From Trichocoleus sp. (GTDB taxonomy: Bacteria; Cyanobacteriota; Cyanobacteriia; Elainellales; Elainellaceae), in NCBI GenBank assembly GCA_036702865.1, contig DATNQD010000054.1:1-64000 (forward strand): a stretch of 64,000 nt of DNA. The letters run 5' to 3'. The notes below the pieces were generated by a model that was not told the DNA's origin, searched no databases, and was given only the letters and a program-made list of their open reading frames with translations. The position numbers and the translations under genes were made by a program. Shown one piece after another: positions 36,558 to 44,557 of the stretch; within the stretch, counting starts at the first letter, position 1; each line of letters opens with the position of its first letter.

Positions 36558-37217
36558 CTGTTACAGGCAATTTCTGTTCCGGCAAAGGGAGAACCCAAAG
36601 GCTTACTGGTGCTGCTGCATGGATGGGGAGCAAATGCTCAAGATGTGGCAGCGGTCGCGTCTTACATCAACTTACCCAACTATCAGTTTTTCTTTCCCAA
36701 TGCGCCGTTTCCTTTCCCTTATGGAGGGCAAGGTCGAGTTTGGTATAACTTCCCAGAAAATTATTCTTTTACCAGTCATCCAAATTTTGGTGAGCAAGCC
36801 GAACTGCAAGCGAGCCGTCAACAGCTGACAGAATGGCTCCGTTCTTTAGAGAGCGTTACCGGAATTCCACTGTCTCGCACCGTTTTAGCAGGCTTTTCAC
36901 AAGGCGGAGCTATGACATTAGATGTTGGGCTACGATTGCCACTGGCGGCAATTTTGGTGTTGAGCGGCTATCTTCATGCACCGATCGCTCTCGATTCGAT
37001 CGATCTGGCAACTGTGCCAAAAGTATTCATGGTGCATGGGATTTCGGATACGGTTGTCCCGCTGTTTGCTGCCCAGGAAGCGCGTGATAGCTTAATTTCG
37101 CTCAATATTTCGGTGGAATATCAGGAATTGAACATGGGACATGAAATTCCATTGATTGTATTGAACAAGATGCAAAGTTTTATAGAAGAAAAGATTGAAT
37201 TGTCCGATCCCATCTAA
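36558..37217 (+). CDS. Alpha/beta hydrolase, carboxylesterase/phospholipase type
   Basis: 219 residues if started at CTG 36558. The catalytic set is Ser in AGFSQGGAM, Asp in HGISDTVVP and His in MGHEIP; the oxyanion region is LLHGWGANAQD. A strong ribosome site AAGGAGGA lies at 36543-36550, seven bases before the CTG. No ATG, GTG or TTG exists between the in-frame stop at 36534 and GTG 36609, and the latter lies inside the first core strand (LLVLLHGWG). The frame from the CTG encodes LQAISVPAKGEPKG, which is how this family usually begins. A CTG start is therefore the best reading. Confidence 0.82.
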   Translation: MLQAISVPAKGEPKGLLVLLHGWGANAQDVAAVASYINLPNYQFFFPNAPFPFPYGGQGRVWYNFPENYSFTSHPNFGEQAELQASRQQLTEWLRSLESVTGIPLSRTVLAGFSQGGAMTLDVGLRLPLAAILVLSGYLHAPIALDSIDLATVPKVFMVHGISDTVVPLFAAQEARDSLISLNISVEYQELNMGHEIPLIVLNKMQSFIEEKIELSDPI

Positions 37218-37326
37218 GACTACGGGTAGGATAAGGAAAGAAGTCGCATCTGTACCTTTGCGGAAAGCAATGTGAAAAGATGGCGTAGAGTTCAGGATCG
37301 GATGCGAGAAATTGAGGGGGTCAGAC

Positions 37327-37539
37327 ATGAACACACTGCATTTTTCCAGTCAAGATGTTTCCAAAATCACGGAAACTGAAGTTGCTGCTCTGGCAAAACG
37401 GCTTGAACAGGACGATTACAGCAGCCCCTTTGAAGGTTTGGAAGATTGGCATTTGCTGCGGGCGATCGCTTTCCAGCGTCCCGAAATGATCGAACCCTAC
37501 ATCTACCTGCTTGATCTGGAAGCCTACGACGAAGCTTGA
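37327..37539 (+). CDS. DUF2555 family protein
   Basis: 70 residues from ATG 37327. Matches the cyanobacterial DUF2555 family: [18 protein letters not shown], then [20 protein letters not shown], then the acidic end [11 protein letters not shown]. Role unknown. Its stop TGA overlaps the coaBC ATG by one base (TGATG), so the two are translationally coupled. Confidence 0.88.
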   Translation: MNTLHFSSQDVSKITETEVAALAKRLEQDDYSSPFEGLEDWHLLRAIAFQRPEMIEPYIYLLDLEAYDEA

Positions 37540-38756
37540 TGGTGCAAGGCAGAAAAATCTTGATTGGTGTGGGTGGCGGCATTGCAGCTTACAAAGTTTG
37601 TGAAGTTGTCTCCACTCTGGCAAAAGCAGGCGCAGCAGTTCGGGTAATTTTGACCGATCGCGCCCAACAGTTTATTACCCCGCTCACCTTAGCTACGCTG
37701 GCGCGTCATCCAGCCTATACGGACGCCGATTTTTGGCAGCCAACTCATGCCCGTCCTTTGCATATTGAACTGGGGGAATGGGCAGAAGTGCTGTTGCTGG
37801 CTCCTTTGACTGCAAACACGCTGGGTAAGCTGGTTTACGGTCTGGCAGACAATCTCCTGACAAACACGGTGCTGGCTTCGGTTTGTCCCGTGCTGCTGGC
37901 TCCAGCCATGAATACGGATATGTGGGAACAGCAGTCGGTGCAGCGCAACTGGCAACAGCTTCAGGCTGACCCTCGTTATCATGCGATCGATCCTTCTGCA
38001 GGGGTTTTGGCTTGCGATCGAGTCGGTAAAGGACGGATGGCAGAACCGCCAGAAATTTTGGCACATCTGGAATCGCTGCTGCATACAGGCGGTCAACGCG
38101 ACCTCACAGGCAAGCATGTCTTGATTAGTGCAGGCGGAACCCGCGAATTGATTGATCCGGCGCGCTTTATTGGTAATCCTTCGACTGGGAAGATGGGGAT
38201 CGCTTTAGCTCAGGCGGCTTTGCATCGAGGTGCGTCAGTAACGCTAGTTCATGCCCCGATGGATGCAAGTTTGCTGAAGGTTTTATCGGGTGTGCAACTT
38301 GTGCCGATCGTCAGTGCTGCGGAAATGCAACAGGCGATGACTACCTATTTGCCTCAAGCGGATTGGATTATCATGTCTGCGGCGGTTGCGGATGTCCGAC
38401 CTGCCACTTATCACGTTGAAAAATTGCCCAAAAAATCGCTCCCCGATTCTCTCCCCCTCGCCTCTGTCCCCGATATCGTTGCAGAACTAAGCCATCTGAA
38501 ACAGCCGTATCAGAAGCTCATCGGCTTTGCTGCCCAAACCGGAGATTTTGTCACGCCAGCCCTCGAAAAGTTGCAGCGCAAAAACTTAGACGCTATTGCC
38601 GCCAACCCGATCGACCAACCCAACAGCGGTTTCGGCAGCGACCAGAATCAAGCCGTCTTCCTCGATCGACAAGGCAGAAAAGAAGCGATCGAGCCTTGCA
38701 GTAAGCTCCAGATGGCACATCGTTTGCTAGATTTTGTTCTGGAGATAAAAGATTAG
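37539..38756 (+). CDS. coaBC: Bifunctional phosphopantothenoylcysteine decarboxylase/synthase
   Basis: 405 residues from ATG 37539. Makes 4'-phosphopantetheine for coenzyme A in two steps. N-terminal FMN-binding Coa[14 protein letters not shown], and PAMNTDMW with the substrate-clamping Asn, plus Cys in [14 protein letters not shown]-terminal Coa[28 protein letters not shown] and [10 protein letters not shown]. Full length. The upstream DUF2555 gene is coupled by a one-base overlap. Confidence 0.95.
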   Translation: MVQGRKILIGVGGGIAAYKVCEVVSTLAKAGAAVRVILTDRAQQFITPLTLATLARHPAYTDADFWQPTHARPLHIELGEWAEVLLLAPLTANTLGKLVYGLADNLLTNTVLASVCPVLLAPAMNTDMWEQQSVQRNWQQLQADPRYHAIDPSAGVLACDRVGKGRMAEPPEILAHLESLLHTGGQRDLTGKHVLISAGGTRELIDPARFIGNPSTGKMGIALAQAALHRGASVTLVHAPMDASLLKVLSGVQLVPIVSAAEMQQAMTTYLPQADWIIMSAAVADVRPATYHVEKLPKKSLPDSLPLASVPDIVAELSHLKQPYQKLIGFAAQTGDFVTPALEKLQRKNLDAIAANPIDQPNSGFGSDQNQAVFLDRQGRKEAIEPCSKLQMAHRLLDFVLEIKD

Positions 38757-38867
38757 CAACCGCTTATCATCCATTTATTTTCGTTAGTTTAATTGCCCCT
38801 TACTTCCACCCTACAAGAGTGATGAGAAGTTGCATCTGCATGAACAACTTGTCTCTAGCTCCTTATG

Positions 38868-39107
38868 TCAAGCAACAAGCGATCGAACAGACAAAACCTC
38901 ATCAGCCCGTAGAGGCTCTATCGCTGAAACCGGAACAGTCAGCACAGCGATCGATTCCCCAACGGCATTGAAAACCTCTAAAATGCAGCCCTCTTCACCA
39001 CTAGAAGGATGAGGAACGCGATCGATCAATGTTGCAACATCACCCTTACATAAACGATGTTCTGGAATATCAGACCTTAAGGCAACTTGTTGATATAGTT
39101 CAAGCAT
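38868..39107 (-). CDS. DUF4926 domain-containing protein
   Basis: 79 residues from ATG 39107 (MLELYQQVALRSDIPEHRL). Strong fit to DUF4926: a short beta-rich domain with LCKGDVATLIDRVPH, GCILEVFNAVGES and VSAIEPL. Function unknown; DUF4926 genes often sit beside DUF6883 genes. The start overlaps the end of the DUF6883 gene by 8 bp, so translation is likely coupled. Confidence 0.82.
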   Translation of the reverse strand: MLELYQQVALRSDIPEHRLCKGDVATLIDRVPHPSSGEEGCILEVFNAVGESIAVLTVPVSAIEPLRADEVLSVRSLVA

Positions 39108-39444
39108 TGCGTCGAGGCTCCTTCTGGGGTTTGAGAGTGACAAAGTGAAAGCTGTTATCTGAATTCCATCGTATCCAAATCGTCACCACTGTCAGACTAC
39201 GACCATTTACACCTTCAAAATTGCCTGTAACCCTATAAAGAGTTCCATACTGATTCATTCCATCTTCGATCGCTTCTACTGCCTGAATCAGATTAATGAT
39301 TGCCAACCTCAAGGCATCTGGATTTTGTAGCGTGAATCCTGCTTGAGCTAAGAACTTTGATTTATCATCGCGTAATCTTGGCACTAACAAGTAACGAGTT
39401 AGCTTTTCTTCGGGAATATCAGCATTCACAGGAATTTTGAACAT
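39100..39444 (-). CDS. DUF6883 domain-containing protein
   Basis: 114 residues. DUF6883 hallmarks: IPEEKLTRYLLVPRLRDDKSKFLAQAGF near the N-terminus, followed by a strand-rich half containing YGTLYRVTGNFEG and LTVVTIWIRWN. Found in cyanobacterial operons with DUF4926; suspected toxin/antitoxin or phage-related role, unproved. 13 bp after the XRE gene. Confidence 0.78.
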   Translation of the reverse strand: MFKIPVNADIPEEKLTRYLLVPRLRDDKSKFLAQAGFTLQNPDALRLAIINLIQAVEAIEDGMNQYGTLYRVTGNFEGVNGRSLTVVTIWIRWNSDNSFHFVTLKPQKEPRRNA

Positions 39445-39457
39445 GAAGCAGAATGCT

Positions 39458-39670
39458 CTATTCCTCTAACACATCAACCAGATCTTCGATCGAGACGTCA
39501 AAGAGACGAGCCAGTTTTTGTAGCGCTGTATAGTCTACTGTTGCCAAACTTGTAGCCTGAGCATATTTTTTGACCGTCGCATAAGGTATGCCTGTGCGAT
39601 CGGAAACTTCCTTCAATGTCCAACCCTTCTCGTCCACCAATTCCCTAACTTTCAGCCTAATTCGCCCCAT
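39458..39670 (-). CDS. XRE-family helix-turn-helix regulator
   Basis: 70 residues from ATG 39670. The helix-turn-helix spans KGWTLKEVSDRTGIPYATVKKY; a second helical part ends DLVDVLEE. It contains only the DNA-binding domain, as in many antitoxin or prophage regulators. Leader of the three-gene cassette with the DUF6883 and DUF4926 genes, so it may repress its own promoter. Confidence 0.82.
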   Translation of the reverse strand: MGRIRLKVRELVDEKGWTLKEVSDRTGIPYATVKKYAQATSLATVDYTALQKLARLFDVSIEDLVDVLEE

Positions 39671-39792
39671 GACTTGACAGAGGCTATGAGCGTAGCCTTT
39701 AATGAATTTGTTCCTAAAAACGATCGCCCCTAGCCTGGAAAACTGAAGGGCGACCGTCAAAGTATTTCCCCGAAAAATTCAGGAATGTTTTT

Positions 39793-40044
39793 ATGATACC
39801 AGCCCACCCGCCGGATACAACGGCTTCAACTTCTGCTGCGTCTGCTTCCTCAAGCTACTACGATCGGCTGCATCCCTGGTGCATTATTCGCCATTTGCCC
39901 AATCTGCAGCGCACCACGATCGCCCGTTTTCGTCACTGTAATCCGGCGGAAGCGCATCTGCGAGTCTTACGGCAGCTAACTCCTACCGCAACCTACAGTC
40001 TAGTTTTTGATACAGAGAGCGATCGGGTCAGCCGCAAGGGTTAG
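39793..40044 (+). CDS. Conserved small cyanobacterial protein
   Basis: 83 residues. An N-terminal Ser/Thr/Ala-rich segment is followed by YYDRLHPWCIIRHLPNLQ and a helical basic region ending in RVLRQLTPTATYSLVFDT. It looks like a known small family of cyanobacteria, but I cannot name it. Divergent from the XRE cassette. A dispersed repeat lies directly after its stop. Confidence 0.6.
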   Translation: MIPAHPPDTTASTSAASASSSYYDRLHPWCIIRHLPNLQRTTIARFRHCNPAEAHLRVLRQLTPTATYSLVFDTESDRVSRKG

Positions 40045-40046
40045 AA

Positions 40047-40083
40047 AGTCAAAGTCCCCAGAATCGAGGGATTTAGGGGGCTG
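40047..40083. repeat. Dispersed hairpin repeat, copy B
   Basis: Starts two bases after the stop of the small gene and contains TCCC/GGGA arms at 40055-40058 and 40068-40071. It lies between convergent genes. Its body AAAGTCCCCAGAATCGAGGG resembles copies at 14041, 26686 and 51990. Confidence 0.6.
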
Positions 40084-40129
40084 AAGGTTGAAGGGGCTTA
40101 AACAGCCGCCTGTCTATTGCGCAATCACG

Positions 40130-41635
40130 CTATTGCACAATTGCGCAGTCCTTTGTGGATAGATTTAATCCGCTCGACAATTCAGCAAACTGACCGCCCT
40201 TACCAAAGCCTTTCGCTGCACCATTCTCGTTGTAGAACAGCGCCCCTGACCCACGAACGTAGGTAAAGTCAGCACTGCTGCGTTGAGCTGCTTTCAGATT
40301 TTCCACCGTCTGGAATTTCAGCTTCTTGCCCAGTTCAAACGTGCCGCGCGAGAAGGCTAACTTGTCACCACGAGTAAAGTCACTGATGACATCAACACCA
40401 ATCGTTGCGGCATTAAACACACCATTCGTACTAAAGATAAATTGGTCGTTCCCTGCGCCACCCTTTAAGTAATCGAGTCCTTGGCGTCCTTCTAGCGTAT
40501 CGTCGCCAGCACCACCCGTTAGGTCATCACTGCCGCCATTGCCAATCAGGATATTGTTAGCACCGTTGCCAATAATGCTGTCATCTTGTGCGGTTCCATT
40601 AACGTTGAGCAAGCCAGCAGTCGGACGATCGAGGAAGCGATTTTCACCAAAGGCGATCGAGAAGGTGGATTTAGACAGATCAACCGTCAGCGCAGCCCCG
40701 GTTAAATTCGTTGCATTCAGCGTCGGCGCAGTCAGCGTTAGCCCAGCAATGTCGCCGTTGAAACCGTAAACAATATATTCCGGCTTCAGGACAGCACTCT
40801 CAGGATTATTGCCTCTTTCCAAAACCAGATCAGACAAGCCATCCCCGTTCAGGTCGCCGCTTTGAGGAATGCCTGCACCAAGCAGATCATTTGCTGCAAC
40901 ACCATTGATGACTAGCCCATTGGTTCCATTGATACTTGCCACATCAACTGATGAACCAAACCCGCCACCAACCTTACCAAACAAAGCATAGACTTGTCCC
41001 GCTTTGCTCACTCCATTCGGTGAAGCATTTGGATTACCAACTAGAACATCGCTCAGTCCATCGTTGTTTAGATCAGTAGTAGTTACCAAATAACCACCTG
41101 TAATCTTGAAGCCGTTTGTGCCATCAACCTTAGTGGGGTCAAGCGTGGCTCCAAACCCATTCTTATTGCCATAGACAATATAGGTATCGGCAGCAGAAAT
41201 TGTCTCATTGGGGTTGAGTGATGGCACCAGAGCAGCAGAAAAGCCAACGATCAGATCGGTGATACCGTCACCGTTCACGTCGCCTGCGGTCGAGACACTG
41301 TAGGGAAGCGTGTAGGAATAGGGAGTCCCTGCTGTGCTGCCTGCGACAGTTGCATTAGGGACAAGGAGGGTCAGCCCATTCGTACCATTGAGTTTCGCTG
41401 CGTCAAAGGTAGAGGTTGCCGGATTCGTGGCGCTGCCAAAGATAATATAGTTTTTTCCGGGTGAAGTATTGCCTGTGGTTAGATCGGTTACGCCCGGTAT
41501 GGTAATCAGCGAGTCATCTACTTTATCGCTATTGATATCACCAAGAACACTAAAACTACTCGTTTGAGGAACCTGGTAAGTAAAGCCAGTCTTACCATCC
41601 AGCGATACAAGATTGAGAGGTGAAGAAGTTGCCAT
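40130..41635 (-). CDS. FG-GAP and RTX calcium-repeat protein
   Basis: 501 residues from ATG 41635. The N-terminal 300 residues have several FG-GAP (integrin beta-propeller) units: DVNGDGITDLIVG, DLNNDGLSDVLVG, DLNGDGLSDLVLE, each with the D-x-(D/N)-x-D-G calcium loop. The C-terminal 150 residues hold RTX nonapeptides: GNGGSDDLTGGAGDDTLEG, GGAGNDQFIF. No cleavable signal peptide, as expected of RTX proteins exported by type I secretion, but no exporter is adjacent. Probably a secreted or surface protein. Confidence 0.85.
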   Translation of the reverse strand: MATSSPLNLVSLDGKTGFTYQVPQTSSFSVLGDINSDKVDDSLITIPGVTDLTTGNTSPGKNYIIFGSATNPATSTFDAAKLNGTNGLTLLVPNATVAGSTAGTPYSYTLPYSVSTAGDVNGDGITDLIVGFSAALVPSLNPNETISAADTYIVYGNKNGFGATLDPTKVDGTNGFKITGGYLVTTTDLNNDGLSDVLVGNPNASPNGVSKAGQVYALFGKVGGGFGSSVDVASINGTNGLVINGVAANDLLGAGIPQSGDLNGDGLSDLVLERGNNPESAVLKPEYIVYGFNGDIAGLTLTAPTLNATNLTGAALTVDLSKSTFSIAFGENRFLDRPTAGLLNVNGTAQDDSIIGNGANNILIGNGGSDDLTGGAGDDTLEGRQGLDYLKGGAGNDQFIFSTNGVFNAATIGVDVISDFTRGDKLAFSRGTFELGKKLKFQTVENLKAAQRSSADFTYVRGSGALFYNENGAAKGFGKGGQFAELSSGLNLSTKDCAIVQ

Positions 41636-42155
41636 AAGCTCCTTGAAATCAAAAATATTAGAGTTCTGCTGCAACACAGCCTTGAAGCAACGAAGCGATC
41701 GAGCTTAAACACAAACGTTCGACTGGAAACAGACATTCAAAATCAAACAAATGAATTTTGTTTCAACTTCGTTTACTCCAGGGAACAAAGCAAATCTGCT
41801 TACAGACTGCACTAAAGAACCGTAAAACAGATTGAGCAGCAGATGAAAACTAAACTATCTACAAACTTTGCTCAGGATTCCCACAGATCGCTTCAAATGT
41901 GTCACATTTAACAAAACAAATTGGATGAATGAAGTAATCGATCGATCAAAAGGCTAGATCCCACATTTTCACAAGAAATACAAGTCTAGAAAAGCGGGTA
42001 GATGGGATATCGTCTTCACAAAAAAGATATTTTTTCTGTATTGTCTCGGAAGCGGAATTGCTGAAATATGACGTGTATTTAATATAAGCAGTTGAAGAAT
42101 ATCGAAATATCGGTTCGATTCGCATCCTATTCGTTAAGCTCTGAGGCATTCACTC
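41636..42155. promoter_or_regulatory. Upstream region of RTX protein and carbonic anhydrase
   Basis: 520 bp, AT-rich, containing promoters of both divergent genes. A perfect 7-1-7 palindrome AAATGTGTCACATTT lies at 41895-41909, half-sites TGTG/CACA as in CRP-type sites. It is centred 267 bp before the RTX start and 254 bp before the carbonic anhydrase start. No coding frame in the region is convincing. Confidence 0.5.
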
Positions 42156-42830
42156 ATGTCCATGACCGGAATCATCAAGGGACTGAATCAGTTTCACGAC
42201 AACTATTTCAGTGCCAATCGTGAAATGTTCGAGCAGCTTTCGCGGGGTCAGTCGCCTGAAGCACTATTCATCACCTGTTCAGACTCTCGGATTGATCCCT
42301 GCCTGATCACTCAAGTGCCCCCAGGCAAGCTATTTGTGATTCGCAATGTAGGAAATATTATTCCAACGGCTGGAGCAGCGAACTATGGCGAAGGGGCAGG
42401 CATCGAGTATGCGGTTCATGCTTTGGGCATCAGAGACATTATTGTTTGTGGGCATTCTCACTGTGGCGCGATGAACGGCTTACTGCAAATTGGGCAGCTA
42501 TCAGAAGAAATGCCGCTTGTGTATGACTGGCTCAAGCGCAATGCCGAAGCGACCCGTCGTCTGGTGCTGGAAAACTATCAGCACTGTGATGCCGAAAAAA
42601 TGCTGAAAATTGCGATCGAGCAAAATGTTTTGACTCAGATCGAGAACCTGGAGACTTATCCAATTATTCGATCGAGGCTTCATGCCGGAAAATTGAATCT
42701 GCACGCCTGGATTTATGAAATCGAGTTGGGTGCGGTTTTTGCCTACAATGCCAGCCTCAGACAGTTCACGCTCATGGACAAATCTCCCTTTCCAGTCCCT
42801 GATCCCCTGGCAATTGCTCAGTATTCCTGA
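42156..42830 (+). CDS. ccaA: Beta-class carbonic anhydrase
   Basis: 224 residues. Interconverts CO2 and bicarbonate. Zinc ligands: Cys in TCSDSRIDP, and His plus Cys in CGHSHCGAMNG. The catalytic Asp-Arg pair is in SDSRIDP. In cyanobacteria the carboxysomal enzyme is called CcaA/IcfA, but the carboxysomal C-terminal tail (ending near residue 270) is shorter here, so the symbol is tentative. No ccm genes adjoin it. Confidence 0.88.
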   Translation: MSMTGIIKGLNQFHDNYFSANREMFEQLSRGQSPEALFITCSDSRIDPCLITQVPPGKLFVIRNVGNIIPTAGAANYGEGAGIEYAVHALGIRDIIVCGHSHCGAMNGLLQIGQLSEEMPLVYDWLKRNAEATRRLVLENYQHCDAEKMLKIAIEQNVLTQIENLETYPIIRSRLHAGKLNLHAWIYEIELGAVFAYNASLRQFTLMDKSPFPVPDPLAIAQYS

Positions 42831-42869
42831 TCTTCAGCTCAACTACCAATCGTCAGGGTGGTTTTCATC

Positions 42870-43127
42870 TCAAGCAAGCTTTAAAGAAGGCTGCGTTTCA
42901 GGATGGAACAGATGGGGCACTGCGTGAATAAAGTGAACAAGCTCATCCAGACACTCAAAGGGTTTGCTGATGAAAAAAGAATTTTCGATCCAATAAAACG
43001 GACCCTCATCAAGCAGCATAATGTTGAGAACGCAGCCCCTGGTATGCGCCAGTTTAGAAACTTCTGCAACACCCATAACATCTTCTACCTCAGTCAACAG
43101 CATAGAGAACAACAATTTGGAGAACAA
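42870..43127 (-). CDS. Hypothetical protein
   Basis: 85 residues if started at 43127 (TTG); an inner ATG at 43103 is also possible. Composition looks protein-like: VAEVSKLAHTRGCVLNIML and PFECLDELVHFIHAVPHLFH are hydrophobic-amphipathic. I do not recognise a family. It is 39 bp from carbonic anhydrase, convergent. An opposite-strand frame (42903-43190) also exists. Doubtful. Confidence 0.3.
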   Translation of the reverse strand: MFSKLLFSMLLTEVEDVMGVAEVSKLAHTRGCVLNIMLLDEGPFYWIENSFFISKPFECLDELVHFIHAVPHLFHPETQPSLKLA

Positions 43128-43273
43128 TCGGTTGCTTCTATTCTTCCGGCATCCTTTAGAGCCGCGTACCGTATTTTCATGAATCTCTGAAGAGATGGAA
43201 AATCAATTTCCGTTAGAATACGTAGCTCTGAGATCCTGTAGGCTATTGAAAGCGTTGCTTCTCCCCTTAACCC

Positions 43274-44443
43274 ATGCCGCTGAAGCCCTCTCAAATTCAA
43301 CATATCCTCAATGTGAAGCGTGAAGACTTTACGAGTTTTAACAGAGACATTTGGAAACAATTGCAGCAGTACCGTAGCGCTTTAAGTCACTTGTCTGCTG
43401 CTGGAGAATCAGAGGTACAAGCGCGATCGACCCAGCATTCGGGCAATATTGGCGCACGATTGCTGGAATCTTTGGAGAAAGCTGAGAATGGCGTAATTCC
43501 GGGGCGGCTAGTTTGGCAGAACAAAGAGCAGAGCCTCGCCTGGGTACGCGATCGACTCACCGGGATCAAAACCTTTGCAGTCGATGGATCACAAATTTAT
43601 CCGGGTAAGGACTTGTCGATCCCGATCGCGCTGGTGCAAATTGGCTGGTTTGAGAATCCGCATTTGCCAATGGGCGGCTACGAGAAGGATATTGCGCTAG
43701 ATGTAATGACGCCGTTTGATTTGCAAGCAGGCAATAGTGGGCAGCCTGTCGATCGTCGGGTGAATATGCGCCGTTTTGAAATGGAAACCCAGCGATTAGT
43801 CGATTACATCCAAACTCATGCGAATGCCGATGATTGCCTGGTATTTCTAGATGGTTCTCTCGTTGCAACCTTCGCTGAAGCTTTTGATCACAAGAGCCGC
43901 AGCTTCTATGTCAATTGCCTGCTAGAACTGCTGCGATCGAGCCAGCAATATCGCGTTCCCCTCGTTGCCTACATTGATACGTCCTACGCTCAAGATCTGG
44001 CAGTCATGCTCCGCACCCTCTATGACTTGCCCGAATCCCAATCAATTCACGATGCCCAACTTCTCAATAAATATATGGAATGGGGCGATCGAACACCGCT
44101 ATTTGAATGTCAGCGATCGGGGATTTTATCGAACTATGAGGAGCAGTCTGGGCAGGTTGCTTTTACCTATCTCAAAACGACTCGCGACAACTATCCAGCA
44201 CGTCTGGAGATGCCAATCTGGATGCATGAAGCAGGCTTGACCGATCGAGTGATGGATTGGGTGCGCGGCGAGGTAATTATTGGCGGCGGCTATCCCTACG
44301 TGATTGAAACGGCAGATCAGACGGCAGTGCTGCAGGCAGAGGATCGGCAAGCCTTTTTCCGGATTCTGCAAGATTGGGCAGAAACAGAGGAGTTAGATTT
44401 GCGGTTTTCACGAAAGATGGTGAGTAAGGTACGGCGGCGGTAA
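43274..44443 (+). CDS. nurA: NurA-domain DNA repair nuclease
   Basis: 389 residues. NurA signature near residue 97: TFAVDGSQIYPGKDLSIP, with the metal-binding Asp, and the second acidic site LVFLDGSLVATF near residue 195, then VAYIDTSYAQDL. The NurA nuclease acts with the HerA translocase in resecting double-strand breaks in archaea; the two are usually adjacent there. No HerA gene is visible in this window. Its role in cyanobacteria is inferred. Confidence 0.85.
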   Translation: MPLKPSQIQHILNVKREDFTSFNRDIWKQLQQYRSALSHLSAAGESEVQARSTQHSGNIGARLLESLEKAENGVIPGRLVWQNKEQSLAWVRDRLTGIKTFAVDGSQIYPGKDLSIPIALVQIGWFENPHLPMGGYEKDIALDVMTPFDLQAGNSGQPVDRRVNMRRFEMETQRLVDYIQTHANADDCLVFLDGSLVATFAEAFDHKSRSFYVNCLLELLRSSQQYRVPLVAYIDTSYAQDLAVMLRTLYDLPESQSIHDAQLLNKYMEWGDRTPLFECQRSGILSNYEEQSGQVAFTYLKTTRDNYPARLEMPIWMHEAGLTDRVMDWVRGEVIIGGGYPYVIETADQTAVLQAEDRQAFFRILQDWAETEELDLRFSRKMVSKVRRR

Positions 44444-44557
44444 AGCAACCAGAAGGGCGCAGGACAGGAAGATCCGGTCAGATTTTTGTAAAGGAGTTCG
44501 ACATTCCTCCGGAAAGTCCTTCTAGAGGCTCGATAATGCTGCCATTGTCTGATCGGT

